A stretch of DNA of 64,000 bases from Gottfriedia luciferensis (GCF_001712755.1 NZ_MDKC01000001.1:124001-188000); one strand, 5' to 3'. Shown: positions 26,466-34,345, counted from the stretch's first letter. The notes: generated from the letters alone by a model not told the origin. A program made the numbers and translations.

Positions 26466-26664
26466 TTAGCACAAAAAAGAAACCTATCGAGTACTCAGCG
26501 AGCTCAGTCTAAATTATCCTCTAATTGAAAAAAGTCTAGCAAATTAGTTAGAAAAATTTTCCTAAAACGAAAAAAGTACAGGCAATTTACCAATATTTAT
26601 GGAATACACTGATAGTGCTTCTGCCGCTATCAGGTGCTTGTCCAAGAATGGAGGGAAGTCATGT

Positions 26665-27003
26665 ATGAATAACTTAGATGCCATCGCCAAAAGACTTCTT
26701 GAAGTAAATAGAGAATTAAAAAGAGTAGAAGAGGAGTATTATTACTTTACGAATGAATTATTAGATTGGAAAATGAATTTATCTAATATGGAATCAGAAT
26801 TAATAGTAAACGGATCAATTGATGGTAAAAATGAACAAATTCGAAATGCACAACTTGCGAATCATACCAAAGATATTAGATTAGAAGTATTAAAACATGA
26901 AAAGTTTTTAAATGCTTTACGTCCAAGAATGTATTCATTACGAAACGAACAAGAGAACTTAAGGTATGTTATTAGATTACACGAACTGACTAAGAAAAAC
27001 TAA
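26665..27003 (+). CDS. Coiled-coil hypothetical protein (112 aa)
   Basis: The start at 26665 has GGAGG ten nt upstream. The whole protein is helical and heptad-rich (LEVNRELKRVEEEYYYF, LRNEQENLRYVIRLHEL), so a dimeric coiled coil is likely. A perfect CTGATAG/CTATCAG stem lies about 40 bp before it and a terminator follows. Family not recognised. Confidence 0.6.
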   Translation: MNNLDAIAKRLLEVNRELKRVEEEYYYFTNELLDWKMNLSNMESELIVNGSIDGKNEQIRNAQLANHTKDIRLEVLKHEKFLNALRPRMYSLRNEQENLRYVIRLHELTKKN

Positions 27004-27032
27004 GCCCTTGTCAATGACAGGGGCTATTTTTA
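27003..27032 (+). terminator. Terminator of the coiled-coil gene
   Basis: AGCCC (27003-27007) with GGGCT (27021-27025), inner TGTC/GACA pairing, followed by ATTTTTATT. Confidence 0.85.
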
Positions 27033-27092
27033 TTCTTCTATACTCCAAATATCTCCAACTTTTAAATTGAGTGTGTTTTTAATATTTATTCG
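27030..27092 (-). pseudogene. C-terminal remnant of an HTH repressor
   Basis: Reading leftwards, the frame ends NTLNLKVGDIWSIEE then stop. This closely mirrors the end of the small XRE repressor at 27677 (QELGLKVEDIWYFDEE). No start codon or HTH precedes it, so this looks like the leftover end of a second repressor gene, possibly from an older element or a recombination event. Confidence 0.55.
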
Positions 27093-27143
27093 AATAAGGA
27101 AGTGATAGTATTTTTGTAGGTACATATATGGATTTTTCAACGA

Positions 27144-27172
27144 ATAAAAAAGAGCCCACTTAATGAGCTCTT
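27144..27172 (-). terminator. Terminator of the Mrr-like gene
   Basis: On the minus strand AAGAGC/GCTCTT (27167-27172 with 27150-27155) followed by a T-run. Confidence 0.8.
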
Positions 27173-27650
27173 ACGAATGCATTTGTCTAATCAATTCATT
27201 TCCATCTATTAATGTAATATTTGTTTTATTTGCGTATGCGAGGGCATCTTTTGTAAAACCTGATGAAGTAATGAAGTAACCTCTTTTAACTCGATCAGCA
27301 CTCATTGCCCCTTCAAGTTTTTGTATAGCAGGTCTGCCTACATTACCTTTCCAGTGTTTCACTTCTACATAAATTTTTTCTTTTCCGTCATAAGCGATAA
27401 TATCCTTGCCACCATCTTTACTTGCTTGTGTAACTTGCGTTTTGAATTCTCTTGTTATTTGCAAAAATGCAGCTACATAAAATTCAAAATCTCTTGGTGT
27501 CATATTGTAAAATCTTTGTCGTTCTTTATAGACTTTTAATTGATTCCATTCTAATTTTTTTTCTTTCACTAAATACTTTTTATTTATTTTTATCACGATC
27601 ATTCCGAATAAAAGGAAACCGATTATTGTATACACTGCTGTTAACTCCAT
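27171..27650 (-). CDS. Membrane-anchored Mrr-like restriction endonuclease domain protein
   Basis: One N-terminal membrane helix (about 5-20) leads to a PD-(D/E)xK nuclease fold of the Mrr type: F-x-x-Y/F-V-A near 57, then DGGKDIIAYDG and YVEVKHWKG giving the Asp and Glu-x-Lys catalytic set (about 84-101). Such proteins cut foreign or modified DNA, or act as stress nucleases. The membrane anchor is a known variant. It is transcribed leftwards next to the HTH repressor, so it is probably expressed in the lysogen and may be a defence gene. Confidence 0.75.
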   Translation of the reverse strand: MELTAVYTIIGFLLFGMIVIKINKKYLVKEKKLEWNQLKVYKERQRFYNMTPRDFEFYVAAFLQITREFKTQVTQASKDGGKDIIAYDGKEKIYVEVKHWKGNVGRPAIQKLEGAMSADRVKRGYFITSSGFTKDALAYANKTNITLIDGNELIRQMHS

Positions 27651-27676
27651 AAGATCACCTCAAATGAAGTATTCCC

Positions 27677-27874
27677 TTACTCCTCATCAAAATACCATAT
27701 ATCTTCTACCTTTAATCCCAATTCTTGTGCAATCTTCATTGCTACTTGTAATGTAGGAGTTCTTTCTTCCTTAAGAATTAACGTTAATGTTGCATGTGTA
27801 ATACCTACATCCTTAGCAAATTCCCCTTTTTTAATTTTCCTTTCAGCAAGGATCATTCTTAATTTATTCCTCAT
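27677..27874 (-). CDS. Small XRE-family repressor (65 aa)
   Basis: An HTH fills the protein: KKGEFAKDVGITHATLTLIL is the helix-turn-helix and the end is LGLKVEDIWYFDEE, typical of short Cro/C1 regulators. The start at 27874 is preferred because AGGTG lies six nt upstream; the longer GTG at 27883 overlaps that site. It faces the rightward small phage genes from 28046, so it may repress them. Confidence 0.75.
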   Translation of the reverse strand: MRNKLRMILAERKIKKGEFAKDVGITHATLTLILKEERTPTLQVAMKIAQELGLKVEDIWYFDEE

Positions 27875-28045
27875 TTTCATCACCTAATAAATAACTTTCT
27901 ATATCAAAACTGATTGTCCTGTTAAAAAAATAAAATGGTACTTGCAATATTAGACAAATGCCTACATAAGATTTAACAAACGACAACAAAAACGAATTCA
28001 CTCAAGACTTCGCAAACGTCCTTACAAAATGAAGGAGGAGAAGGT

Positions 28046-28375
28046 ATGAGACAGTATTATGGAGCTTTATATCAAACACCTTATTTATACAGTTCATCAG
28101 CTTTAGAAAGGTATTTTAATCATGCTAAAGATGAGGATGAAGTGAAAGCAATTCAGCACCATATGCAAAGACATGATGTATATGATGAGCCATCTTATGA
28201 TGGCTTTATGAAAGTAACTAAATTAATTCAGAAGGATCAATTTGAGGAATACGAAACTGATTGGGATGAATTAGAAACAATGTTTAAACCTTTTGTCCAA
28301 TGGGATGGAACAATTAGACTTAGACCAAATCGTTATGCAGGTAAAAACGCTTTGATCGAAAGTGAGGAATTCTGA
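28046..28375 (+). CDS. Small phage protein (109 aa)
   Basis: AAGGAGGAG precedes the ATG. The protein is acidic and rich in Tyr and His at the start, with no known motif. It heads a run of three coupled genes (one-base and four-base overlaps) leading to the FtsK-like ATPase, so a role linked to that module is possible. Family not recognised. Confidence 0.6.
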   Translation: MRQYYGALYQTPYLYSSSALERYFNHAKDEDEVKAIQHHMQRHDVYDEPSYDGFMKVTKLIQKDQFEEYETDWDELETMFKPFVQWDGTIRLRPNRYAGKNALIESEEF

Positions 28376-28569
28376 TGAATATTGACCACTTACAAGAGAC
28401 AATGGATTACATGAAGAAAGTGAAAATGGTTTTTATGGATCATCACGATAATATGGGTTTAAGCAGCGAAGAATCAGAGGATATTTATAATTCCAGTTCG
28501 TTTTATGCAGTTGAAAAATGGTTAATTAAGCAAGGTTACGACATTCAAAGGTATGGTGATGAATTATGA
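28375..28569 (+). CDS. Small phage protein (64 aa)
   Basis: The ATG shares one base with the previous stop (TGATG), so translation is coupled. The protein is short, acidic and helical, with HHDNMGLSSEESED in the middle. Family not recognised. Confidence 0.55.
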   Translation: MNIDHLQETMDYMKKVKMVFMDHHDNMGLSSEESEDIYNSSSFYAVEKWLIKQGYDIQRYGDEL

Positions 28570-28862
28570 AAGCTGAAACAATTCCATTTCGTGATTTTAT
28601 GAATGGATCTTGGAAGAAGCCGAAACAAGTTTCTAATTTACTTCCTGCAGTCGCTTTTGTACCAAATGAACCAACTACTTTTATGGTTACTATGCTTGGT
28701 ATAGGTCTAGTTGTCTTAATAGCTGAACATTGTTTACAGGATACAGATTACGCTGAAAAAATTCGCATCTTCCGATCAAGATACATTAAGTATGCTTTTC
28801 CAGTTTGTGTCGCTGCTACTGGCGTTTATGTATTCATTAAAGTTGTAAATATCCTTTTGTGA
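28566..28862 (+). CDS. Small two-helix membrane protein (98 aa)
   Basis: Overlaps the previous gene by four nt (ATGA). Hydrophobic segments at about residues 38-55 and 76-96 flank a short polar part. In FtsK-type elements a small membrane protein often precedes the ATPase, so it may help to place it at the membrane. The exact family is not recognised. Confidence 0.6.
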   Translation: MKAETIPFRDFMNGSWKKPKQVSNLLPAVAFVPNEPTTFMVTMLGIGLVVLIAEHCLQDTDYAEKIRIFRSRYIKYAFPVCVAATGVYVFIKVVNILL

Positions 28863-28875
28863 TCAATAAGTTTTT

Positions 28876-28978
28876 CTATTCGTTTTTCCTATTCGATTTT
28901 AATGCTATTGGGTGAATAGCTACCACGAATACAAACATCATTGTTGTATCAACATTTATCTTCTATTCTATCTATTCG
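28876..28978. repeat. CTATTCG repeats upstream of the FtsK-like gene
   Basis: CTATTCG occurs at 28876-28882, 28889-28895 and 28972-28978, with CGAATA in inverse sense at 28926 and a partial CTATTC at 28963. The stretch 28863-29014 is otherwise non-coding. It could be a binding site for the HTH or for the replication-relaxation protein encoded downstream. Confidence 0.4.
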
Positions 28979-29014
28979 TTTTCTGGGTAGCTATCCTTTA
29001 TAGGATATTAAGGG

Positions 29015-30298
29015 GTGATTATTATTTTATTTTCTTCTATTGTTTCTACATCTATCGTTGTTGGCCTGGGTGCATCTGTTGGGGTGATAAAACCGAGAGC
29101 AAATGATAAGAAAACAATCAAAAGATTATTTGAAATAGCGAATGTTTGTGTTAAAGAAAAAGACATCATAAAATACCCTACATTTAAAAAGTCTGTACCA
29201 AAAGACAATCATATATCTTTCTTTTACAGACTACCTCTAGGAATTCCATCAAAACTAATCATTCAATTTCAGGAAGTGTTATCTGAAGGTTTAAACAAAC
29301 CGGTTGTAATTGATTTTTCAAATTATCAATTAGAAATAAAAGTTTTTCATAATGAATTGATTAAAAAATACAATTGGCATAAAAACGTACTAAAACCTAA
29401 CTCTTATGAAGTGTTTATTGGTAAGTCGCTAACTGAAGATATTTATCATGATTTTGATTCGATTCCTCATATTGTCATTGGTGGGGGTACTGGTTATGGC
29501 AAAACGGTATTACTTAAATTAATGTTCACTCAATTGATATTACAGAATCCAGATGATGTTGAATTTTACATTATTGATCTAAAAGAAAAATTAGAGTTTG
29601 GTCGTTATCAGAATGTGAAACAAGTCAAAGCAATTGCAGGGAATTACGTTAAAGCTGCACTATTATTGAAAGATATCGTTGACGATATGTTTAATTCGAT
29701 TAATGAACTTAAAGAAAATGGCTATTTGACAAACGTTAAAGATTTAAATAGAAAAAGAAAGTTTATTATTGTGGATGAAGCAGCAGAATTAGCACCTAAG
29801 GGAGACGGAGATACAAGGAAACTCCTGTTAGCCTGTCAAGATATGTTAAGTTCAATCGCTCGTTTAGGTCGTGCAGTAGGCTATAGATTAATTTTTGCTA
29901 CTCAATATCCAACAGGTGACACACTACCAAGACAAATCAAACAAAACGCTGATTGTCGTATAGGTTTAAGATTAACAACTGCAGTTGCAAGTGATGTTGT
30001 AATTGATGAAAAGGGATTAGAAAAACTACCTTACAAATTATCTGGCCGTGCAATTATGAAAACTGATAAAAAGACAGAACTACAAATACCGTATATCTCT
30101 GACAGTACGGTATGGGAGGTTTTAAAAGGCTATGAAGAAGAAAAACGAAGAACGAATAGAACAGATACTACAAAGTCTAAAAACCCTGAAATTCGCAACA
30201 AGAAGGCAGCTTCAAGGAATTCACAGTCTAGGAGGAATAAGAAACGCTCAAAGACTACTGAAAAGCCTAGTCGAGATGGAATTATTATCAGTGACTAA
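29015..30298 (+). CDS. FtsK/SpoIIIE-type DNA translocase ATPase (427 aa)
   Basis: Walker A is GGGTGYGKT at residues 156-164 and Walker B is FIIVDEAAEL around 250-259, followed by the sensor-like IFATQYPTGD and the GLRLTT stretch of FtsK/SpoIIIE and conjugation-type pumps. One hydrophobic N-terminal segment (about 3-24) may anchor it. The GTG start lacks a good ribosome binding site, so the true start could differ. The last ~55 residues are basic and low in order, and are encoded in the overlap with the next gene. Such ATPases occur with replication-relaxation proteins in B. cereus-type phages and plasmids. Confidence 0.8.
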   Translation: MIIILFSSIVSTSIVVGLGASVGVIKPRANDKKTIKRLFEIANVCVKEKDIIKYPTFKKSVPKDNHISFFYRLPLGIPSKLIIQFQEVLSEGLNKPVVIDFSNYQLEIKVFHNELIKKYNWHKNVLKPNSYEVFIGKSLTEDIYHDFDSIPHIVIGGGTGYGKTVLLKLMFTQLILQNPDDVEFYIIDLKEKLEFGRYQNVKQVKAIAGNYVKAALLLKDIVDDMFNSINELKENGYLTNVKDLNRKRKFIIVDEAAELAPKGDGDTRKLLLACQDMLSSIARLGRAVGYRLIFATQYPTGDTLPRQIKQNADCRIGLRLTTAVASDVVIDEKGLEKLPYKLSGRAIMKTDKKTELQIPYISDSTVWEVLKGYEEEKRRTNRTDTTKSKNPEIRNKKAASRNSQSRRNKKRSKTTEKPSRDGIIISD

Positions 30299-30737
30299 AT
30301 GGACTAATGAACATGTTTATTATTTATCTAAAAACGGTGCTTCTTATGTTGGCACTAATCCAATGAAGAAAAGTATTCAAATAGATCATCATTTATTAAG
30401 AAATGAAGCTTGGATGATGAGTGGACTTCCTAAATGGGATATAGAAAAGCCAATTACATTTTCATCATCAAATGGTGATAAGAAACAAATCATTCCAGAT
30501 GCAAGATTTAAAGCAGATACACTTTATTGTATTGAGATTGATCGTAAACAAAGTATGGTTCGTAATAGAAAGAAAATGGAGTTATACGGTATTTTGAACG
30601 AACTGTTTTATATTAAAAATCAAAAGAAAATTGTCCTTAGAATCTATACAACATTAAATTCACGCAAGATATTATTTGAAAACTTAGCAGGTGAACATGG
30701 AGTAGTATGTGAGGTTTATGTATTAGATGATATTTAG
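30132..30737 (+). CDS. Replication-relaxation family protein (201 aa)
   Basis: The N-terminal winged helix (RIEQILQSLKTLKFATRRQL, then GGIRNAQRLLKSLVEMELL) and the later YYLSKNGASYVG match the Replic_Relax family, linked to rolling-circle or plasmid-type replication. The C-terminal half has a PD-like pattern (IIPDARFKAD, IEIDRKQS) common in this family. The start is preceded by GGGAGG at 12 nt and lies 167 bp inside the FtsK gene. The domain begins right at the start, so the long overlap seems real. Confidence 0.82.
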   Translation: MKKKNEERIEQILQSLKTLKFATRRQLQGIHSLGGIRNAQRLLKSLVEMELLSVTKWTNEHVYYLSKNGASYVGTNPMKKSIQIDHHLLRNEAWMMSGLPKWDIEKPITFSSSNGDKKQIIPDARFKADTLYCIEIDRKQSMVRNRKKMELYGILNELFYIKNQKKIVLRIYTTLNSRKILFENLAGEHGVVCEVYVLDDI

Positions 30738-30748
30738 GAGGGGTTTAA

Positions 30749-30925
30749 ATGAGTAAACGAATCCGATATAGACTTTTTTACTATAAAACAGGTGAAATAC
30801 TTTGGTATACATTTAACGAGAATTTAGCAATTGATGTAATGATTGATTCTGGTAAAGATGAGAACGGATTTCCGATAATTTCTTACCAATGGGAAGAGTG
30901 GTCGCCTAATGAAATATCAAACTGA
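30749..30925 (+). CDS. Small phage protein (58 aa)
   Basis: The ATG at 30749 follows TAGGAGGGG. The protein is rich in aromatic residues (RYRLFYYKTGEILWYTF, YQWEEW) and beta-like. It overlaps the next gene by 17 nt, as the pair at 8975 does. Family not recognised. Confidence 0.65.
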   Translation: MSKRIRYRLFYYKTGEILWYTFNENLAIDVMIDSGKDENGFPIISYQWEEWSPNEISN

Positions 30926-31166
30926 AATCGTGAAGAAAGATCCTGTAACTATCAATGGCCAATTTGGTGTCTATTCCTTTGTAGCTAAACTTAATAAACA
31001 AAAGAAAACAGGTGTAGCAGATACTAAAATAGTTCAATTAAAAATTTTATGTGGTGGTCAAACACTAGTTCATTATGATTATGGTTGGGTGGTCGGTCAT
31101 AAATTTATTAGTTTGTATCAACCGTTAGTCGAACATTTAGATGAGATGAAAGTGAAAAAAGTATAA
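30909..31166 (+). CDS. Small phage protein (85 aa)
   Basis: A beta-rich protein with FGVYSFVAKLN and LVHYDYGWVVGH. Such proteins occur at the end of Bacillus phage accessory modules, but the function is unknown. It closes the rightward operon and a terminator follows. Confidence 0.6.
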   Translation: MKYQTEIVKKDPVTINGQFGVYSFVAKLNKQKKTGVADTKIVQLKILCGGQTLVHYDYGWVVGHKFISLYQPLVEHLDEMKVKKV

Positions 31167-31175
31167 TAAAAAATG

Positions 31176-31205
31176 AGACTCCTAGATTATTAGGAGTCTT
31201 ATTAA
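31176..31205 (+). terminator. Terminator at the end of the rightward phage operon
   Basis: Nine-bp stem AGACTCCTA/TAGGAGTCT (31176-31184 and 31191-31199) followed by a T-rich stretch. Confidence 0.8.
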
Positions 31206-31334
31206 ACTTATTCATCGATAAAAGAAATTCATATTATGTAAAAATTACCATTAGTTATTATGATAAACATTTAACATTTACTATTTCTTTTTATCCCTAA
31301 AAAATGTATTTAATTATTAGTTAAAATAAGAATT

Positions 31335-32693
31335 TTATTTTATAAAAGGTATTGACGGTAATCCACAAAATGGAGCAATCTTGTTATAGCAACTAGCTAA
31401 ATTTTTTATTAATTCTACTCCTGCATTTGTTGTAGTAATAGATTTACTTACAGTACTCTCTGTATTATTTACTTTCTCTAAAAATTTCTGCAATTTAGAT
31501 ATCCCTGCAGTATTATTTATGTTGTTCTCATCTGCTTCTGAAAGAGCTTTCTCAACTTCATTTAATGATTCAATCGCCTCAGGAGAGTCTATAGTATGCT
31601 TTAGATTCCGAATTGTATCAATAGTTTCTTTTAATTCATTATGTATAATGTTCTGCTGATTTAAGTTGTTATCAATTGTAATTACAGGAGCTACATCTAC
31701 ATTAATAACTGGAGAGACAGGATTTGAGATGCCATTACTTACAATCGCCATAAGTGTATTAATTTGTACATCTTTGACATCTATCTGCTTTTGTGTAATA
31801 GCTAACAACTCTTTTTGGGTCTCAATACGAGCATCTGCCAATCTTAATTCATTCTTTAATTCAATTGCCTGTGTTGATAGTCCAAAATAGTCTTCAGGTC
31901 TGATTTCACCTTGTAATATTAAGTCATATTCTTCTAACGCCTTTTCTACAATATGCTTGTCTCCATCTGCTGTCTCAACTACCATTCTTACAACTAAGCC
32001 TTCTTGTATAATTCTCACAGTTGCTTGAACTCCTGGATATTTAGCCTTAAGAACTTTATGAAAATAGCTAAGTATTCCTAATCCAGCTTGATAATATTCA
32101 GGCGGAAATTCTATACTTCTATCCATAACTACATTCGTGTTGTGCCCTTCCAAGTCAGTTGAAATATTAAAGATTTCTATTGGAGATTCATTATCAGATA
32201 TACCTAAAATAATAAATGGATATTTTAAAGAAAGAGGCGAAAAAGCAGTAAATTCAGCTAAAGTCCTATCAAAAGTAACAGCACGGTAACCCAATGGCTC
32301 ATTATCCCCAAATAAAGTTTGACCTGTTTCATTTATAGGTAAAATAAGTAGCGGTATCTCACATTCATCATTTTTTATTGATAGGTTACAATTTGTAAAC
32401 GCCCATGCGCTAACTGTGTTTGGGTCATCTCCTATATACAAACTAACCTTAACTTTGTTTTTCGCATAATCACATAGTACATTATCATCCAAATTGACCC
32501 AATTTAGTTTATCAAGAGATTTTTTCCATTGAGTTTTCATCATCCGATACTCGACATTAAGGTCTTCTTCAGTTTGGACAGATCCAAGAATCAAACTTCC
32601 TATTGTGCTAATTAGATCGACGTATTCCTCTTGATGTTTTTCATTTAAATTATCCCAGGCACCTAAATAACTAATTACTGAATTTATATACAT
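31335..32693 (-). CDS. Unassigned multidomain cargo protein (452 aa)
   Basis: I do not recognise this protein. Residues ~1-185 are an alpha-beta domain; ~200-275 hold a compact part (YQAGLGILSYFHKVLKAKYP, then VVRMVVETADGDKH); ~285-325 is a coiled coil; the C-terminal ~100 residues are a helical bundle ending in NLASCYNKIAPFCGLPSIPF. This modular build with a helical end is typical of bacterial effectors or defence proteins, but that is inference. The start at 32693 has GGAG seven nt upstream; the ATG at 32714 has no site. It reads leftwards between the phage operon and a repressor gene. Confidence 0.65.
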   Translation of the reverse strand: MYINSVISYLGAWDNLNEKHQEEYVDLISTIGSLILGSVQTEEDLNVEYRMMKTQWKKSLDKLNWVNLDDNVLCDYAKNKVKVSLYIGDDPNTVSAWAFTNCNLSIKNDECEIPLLILPINETGQTLFGDNEPLGYRAVTFDRTLAEFTAFSPLSLKYPFIILGISDNESPIEIFNISTDLEGHNTNVVMDRSIEFPPEYYQAGLGILSYFHKVLKAKYPGVQATVRIIQEGLVVRMVVETADGDKHIVEKALEEYDLILQGEIRPEDYFGLSTQAIELKNELRLADARIETQKELLAITQKQIDVKDVQINTLMAIVSNGISNPVSPVINVDVAPVITIDNNLNQQNIIHNELKETIDTIRNLKHTIDSPEAIESLNEVEKALSEADENNINNTAGISKLQKFLEKVNNTESTVSKSITTTNAGVELIKNLASCYNKIAPFCGLPSIPFIK

Positions 32694-32869
32694 GTCATTG
32701 CTCCATATCTTCATAAGATTAATAATTTATTATTTAAAAAGTATTAAGACTACTAAATATTACCATCTATTTAAAGATGATAGAAGAGTTAGAAAGTTTA
32801 AATATTAAAAAAGAATCACCTCATTATTTTGAATGAGATGATCAGCCTTTGATATAATCGATGTTTTAT

Positions 32870-33088
32870 TTAAACACTCAACTCTGTTAATTCTAATAAA
32901 TCACTAATCCCAACATTCAACACTTCACATACTCTTCCAATAGTATCTCTCTGATATTGCTTCGTGTCGTCATTATAAAGCCTTCTCAACGTTTCAAATG
33001 GAATCCCACTATCTTCTGATAGCTTTCTGATTGATATTCCTTTTTGATCTAATATTGATTTTAAATTTGATTTAACTCTAAGTGACAT
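32870..33088 (-). CDS. XRE-family repressor (72 aa)
   Basis: The HTH covers most of the protein (ISIRKLSEDSGIPFETLRRL), ending in ELLELTEL-like helices typical of small Cro/C1 regulators. It is divergent from the 84-aa gene at 33313. The space between holds three similar operator-like sequences, one of them a perfect palindrome, and a good promoter, so autoregulation is likely. Confidence 0.8.
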   Translation of the reverse strand: MSLRVKSNLKSILDQKGISIRKLSEDSGIPFETLRRLYNDDTKQYQRDTIGRVCEVLNVGISDLLELTELSV

Positions 33089-33130
33089 ACAATCGCCTCA
33101 TTTCTTATTAAATTTATTATATAAAATTAT

Positions 33131-33208
33131 GACTACAAAGTGTAGTAACTTTTATTGACAACAAAATGTAGTCGTAGTATTATAAAGTTATGACAACGGA
33201 ATGTAGTC
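33131..33208. promoter_or_regulatory. Triple operator and promoter in the divergent region
   Basis: O1 ACTACAAAGTGTAGT (33132-33146) is a perfect palindrome. O2 (33157-33173) and O3 (33192-33208) share GACAAC, AATGTAGTC. A rightward promoter TTGACA (33155-33160), 17 bp, TATTAT (33178-33183) has O2 covering its -35 and spacer. This is the layout of a phage-like repressor switch controlled by the gene at 32870. Confidence 0.75.
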
Positions 33209-33312
33209 GTGTGAGGGGATTTATAATCTTCATGGCAAATTTCTATGTTAGAAAGTGAAGGAAGAAATTGGGTGTAATATTAGAAAAAAATTATTCAAAG
33301 GGAGAGACTCAA

Positions 33313-33567
33313 ATGACAAATGTTAATGTAGAAGCAAAATTAAGTGAAAGAAAAATCTATGTAGGAACAGAATTTAAATGTGATATATCATTTGAGGTTG
33401 TTTGTGATAATACTAAAAGTGAAATTGAAGATGGTTTACAAAAGTTAGCACAATTAACAACTGCTATTCCTGAACTAACATTTACTCTAGAAGATGGAAC
33501 AATGCTCAAAGCACGAATACATAATACTAACGATTTTGAAGAAGTAACTGTTGAGGAAGAAGAATAA
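33313..33567 (+). CDS. Small acidic protein (84 aa)
   Basis: The ATG at 33313 follows GGGAGAG. The product is a beta-rich, acidic protein (KIYVGTEFKCDISFEVV ... ending EEVTVEEEE). It is the first gene controlled by the operators at 33131-33208. Function unknown; it could be a partner of the membrane protein downstream. Confidence 0.6.
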   Translation: MTNVNVEAKLSERKIYVGTEFKCDISFEVVCDNTKSEIEDGLQKLAQLTTAIPELTFTLEDGTMLKARIHNTNDFEEVTVEEEE

Positions 33568-33569
33568 TA

Positions 33570-33631
33570 TTTCATATAAAAAAAGTACAATACATTATAT
33601 AATTGATGTATTGTACTTTTTTTATATGAAA
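33570..33631. terminator. Perfect 26-bp inverted repeat, terminator-like
   Basis: Arms at 33570-33595 and 33606-33631 are perfectly complementary over 26 bp around a 10-nt loop. The stem centre is GTACAATACAT/ATGTATTGTAC with long A and T runs, so it can terminate in either direction. The right arm runs up to the weak AAAGG site of the next gene, so it may also restrict its translation. See findings. Confidence 0.7.
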
Positions 33632-33643
33632 GGTTGAAATGAA

Positions 33644-34345
33644 ATGAAAAAAATTGATCCCACAATAATAATATTTATTATTACGCTACTAGGGTATGCC
33701 CTTGTAACCTTTTTCAGTCTTGGATATAAAGATTTTTATGGCCTACCATCAGACTTGGTAGAAATTACTATAAGTAAAATTGCCATTACTTCAGTTTTTA
33801 CATTAATGGTTATATCAGTTGGATTTATTTATAACTTGTACTTACATTCAAACACTTCTATTAATAAATTTATTATTTCACCTTCAGTAGAACAATTGAA
33901 GAAAATAAAAAACATTTATGTCAATAAGATCATTGAATATACCCTATTCACAGCGATTTTATTAACCATTTTATGTCTTTATTTTGGAATATTTAAGATT
34001 AACTTTTATTCAATATATTCATTAATGCTAATTTTAGCAATGGATATTTATTTTATTATAAAAAGGTATTTTAAAGTATCAATGGTGTTTTTTTTAATTT
34101 GCTTAGGTTATTTTATTAGTTATTTGGGGTATAATTCAGCTGCAAGTAAACAAACGTATTTAACTATAAAAAATGAAAATTTAATTGTAATTGATTATTA
34201 CAAAGATACGGCAATTGTAGCTAAAGTGGATTTGGATAAAAAGTTAATCTATCCTGAATTCCAATTTATTAAATTAGAGTCAACAGACAAATCTCCACAA
34301 AAATTAGTTTTAAAACATACAGGGGAATTAAGGATGAGTAAATAA
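33644..34345 (+). CDS. Integral membrane protein of unknown function (233 aa)
   Basis: About five hydrophobic segments (about 8-28, 48-70, 92-115, 122-138 and 142-160) are followed by a soluble C-terminal domain of ~70 residues with beta pattern. The ribosome binding site is weak (AAAGG) and sits at the end of the 26-bp inverted repeat. It closes the cargo block. Family not recognised. Confidence 0.6.
   Translation: MKKIDPTIIIFIITLLGYALVTFFSLGYKDFYGLPSDLVEITISKIAITSVFTLMVISVGFIYNLYLHSNTSINKFIISPSVEQLKKIKNIYVNKIIEYTLFTAILLTILCLYFGIFKINFYSIYSLMLILAMDIYFIIKRYFKVSMVFFLICLGYFISYLGYNSAASKQTYLTIKNENLIVIDYYKDTAIVAKVDLDKKLIYPEFQFIKLESTDKSPQKLVLKHTGELRMSK

Larger units (their letters stand above)
4780..31205 (+). 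mobile_element. Siphovirus prophage (HK97-type capsid), integrase not seen
   Basis: A near-continuous rightward gene set runs from a Cro-like regulator and replication genes through terminase, capsid, tail, holin, endolysin, FtsK-like ATPase and a replication-relaxation protein, ending at a terminator. Structural, packaging and lysis modules look complete and open. No integrase, excisionase or clear attachment repeat was found, so the stated limits are only the outermost genes I can tie to the phage. The leftward genes from 0.5 kb and the block to 34.3 kb may also belong to it. Confidence 0.85.

Noticed and set aside
33570-33631. Terminal inverted repeats of an insertion sequence
   Set aside because: Only 10 bp lie between the arms and there is no transposase or target duplication.
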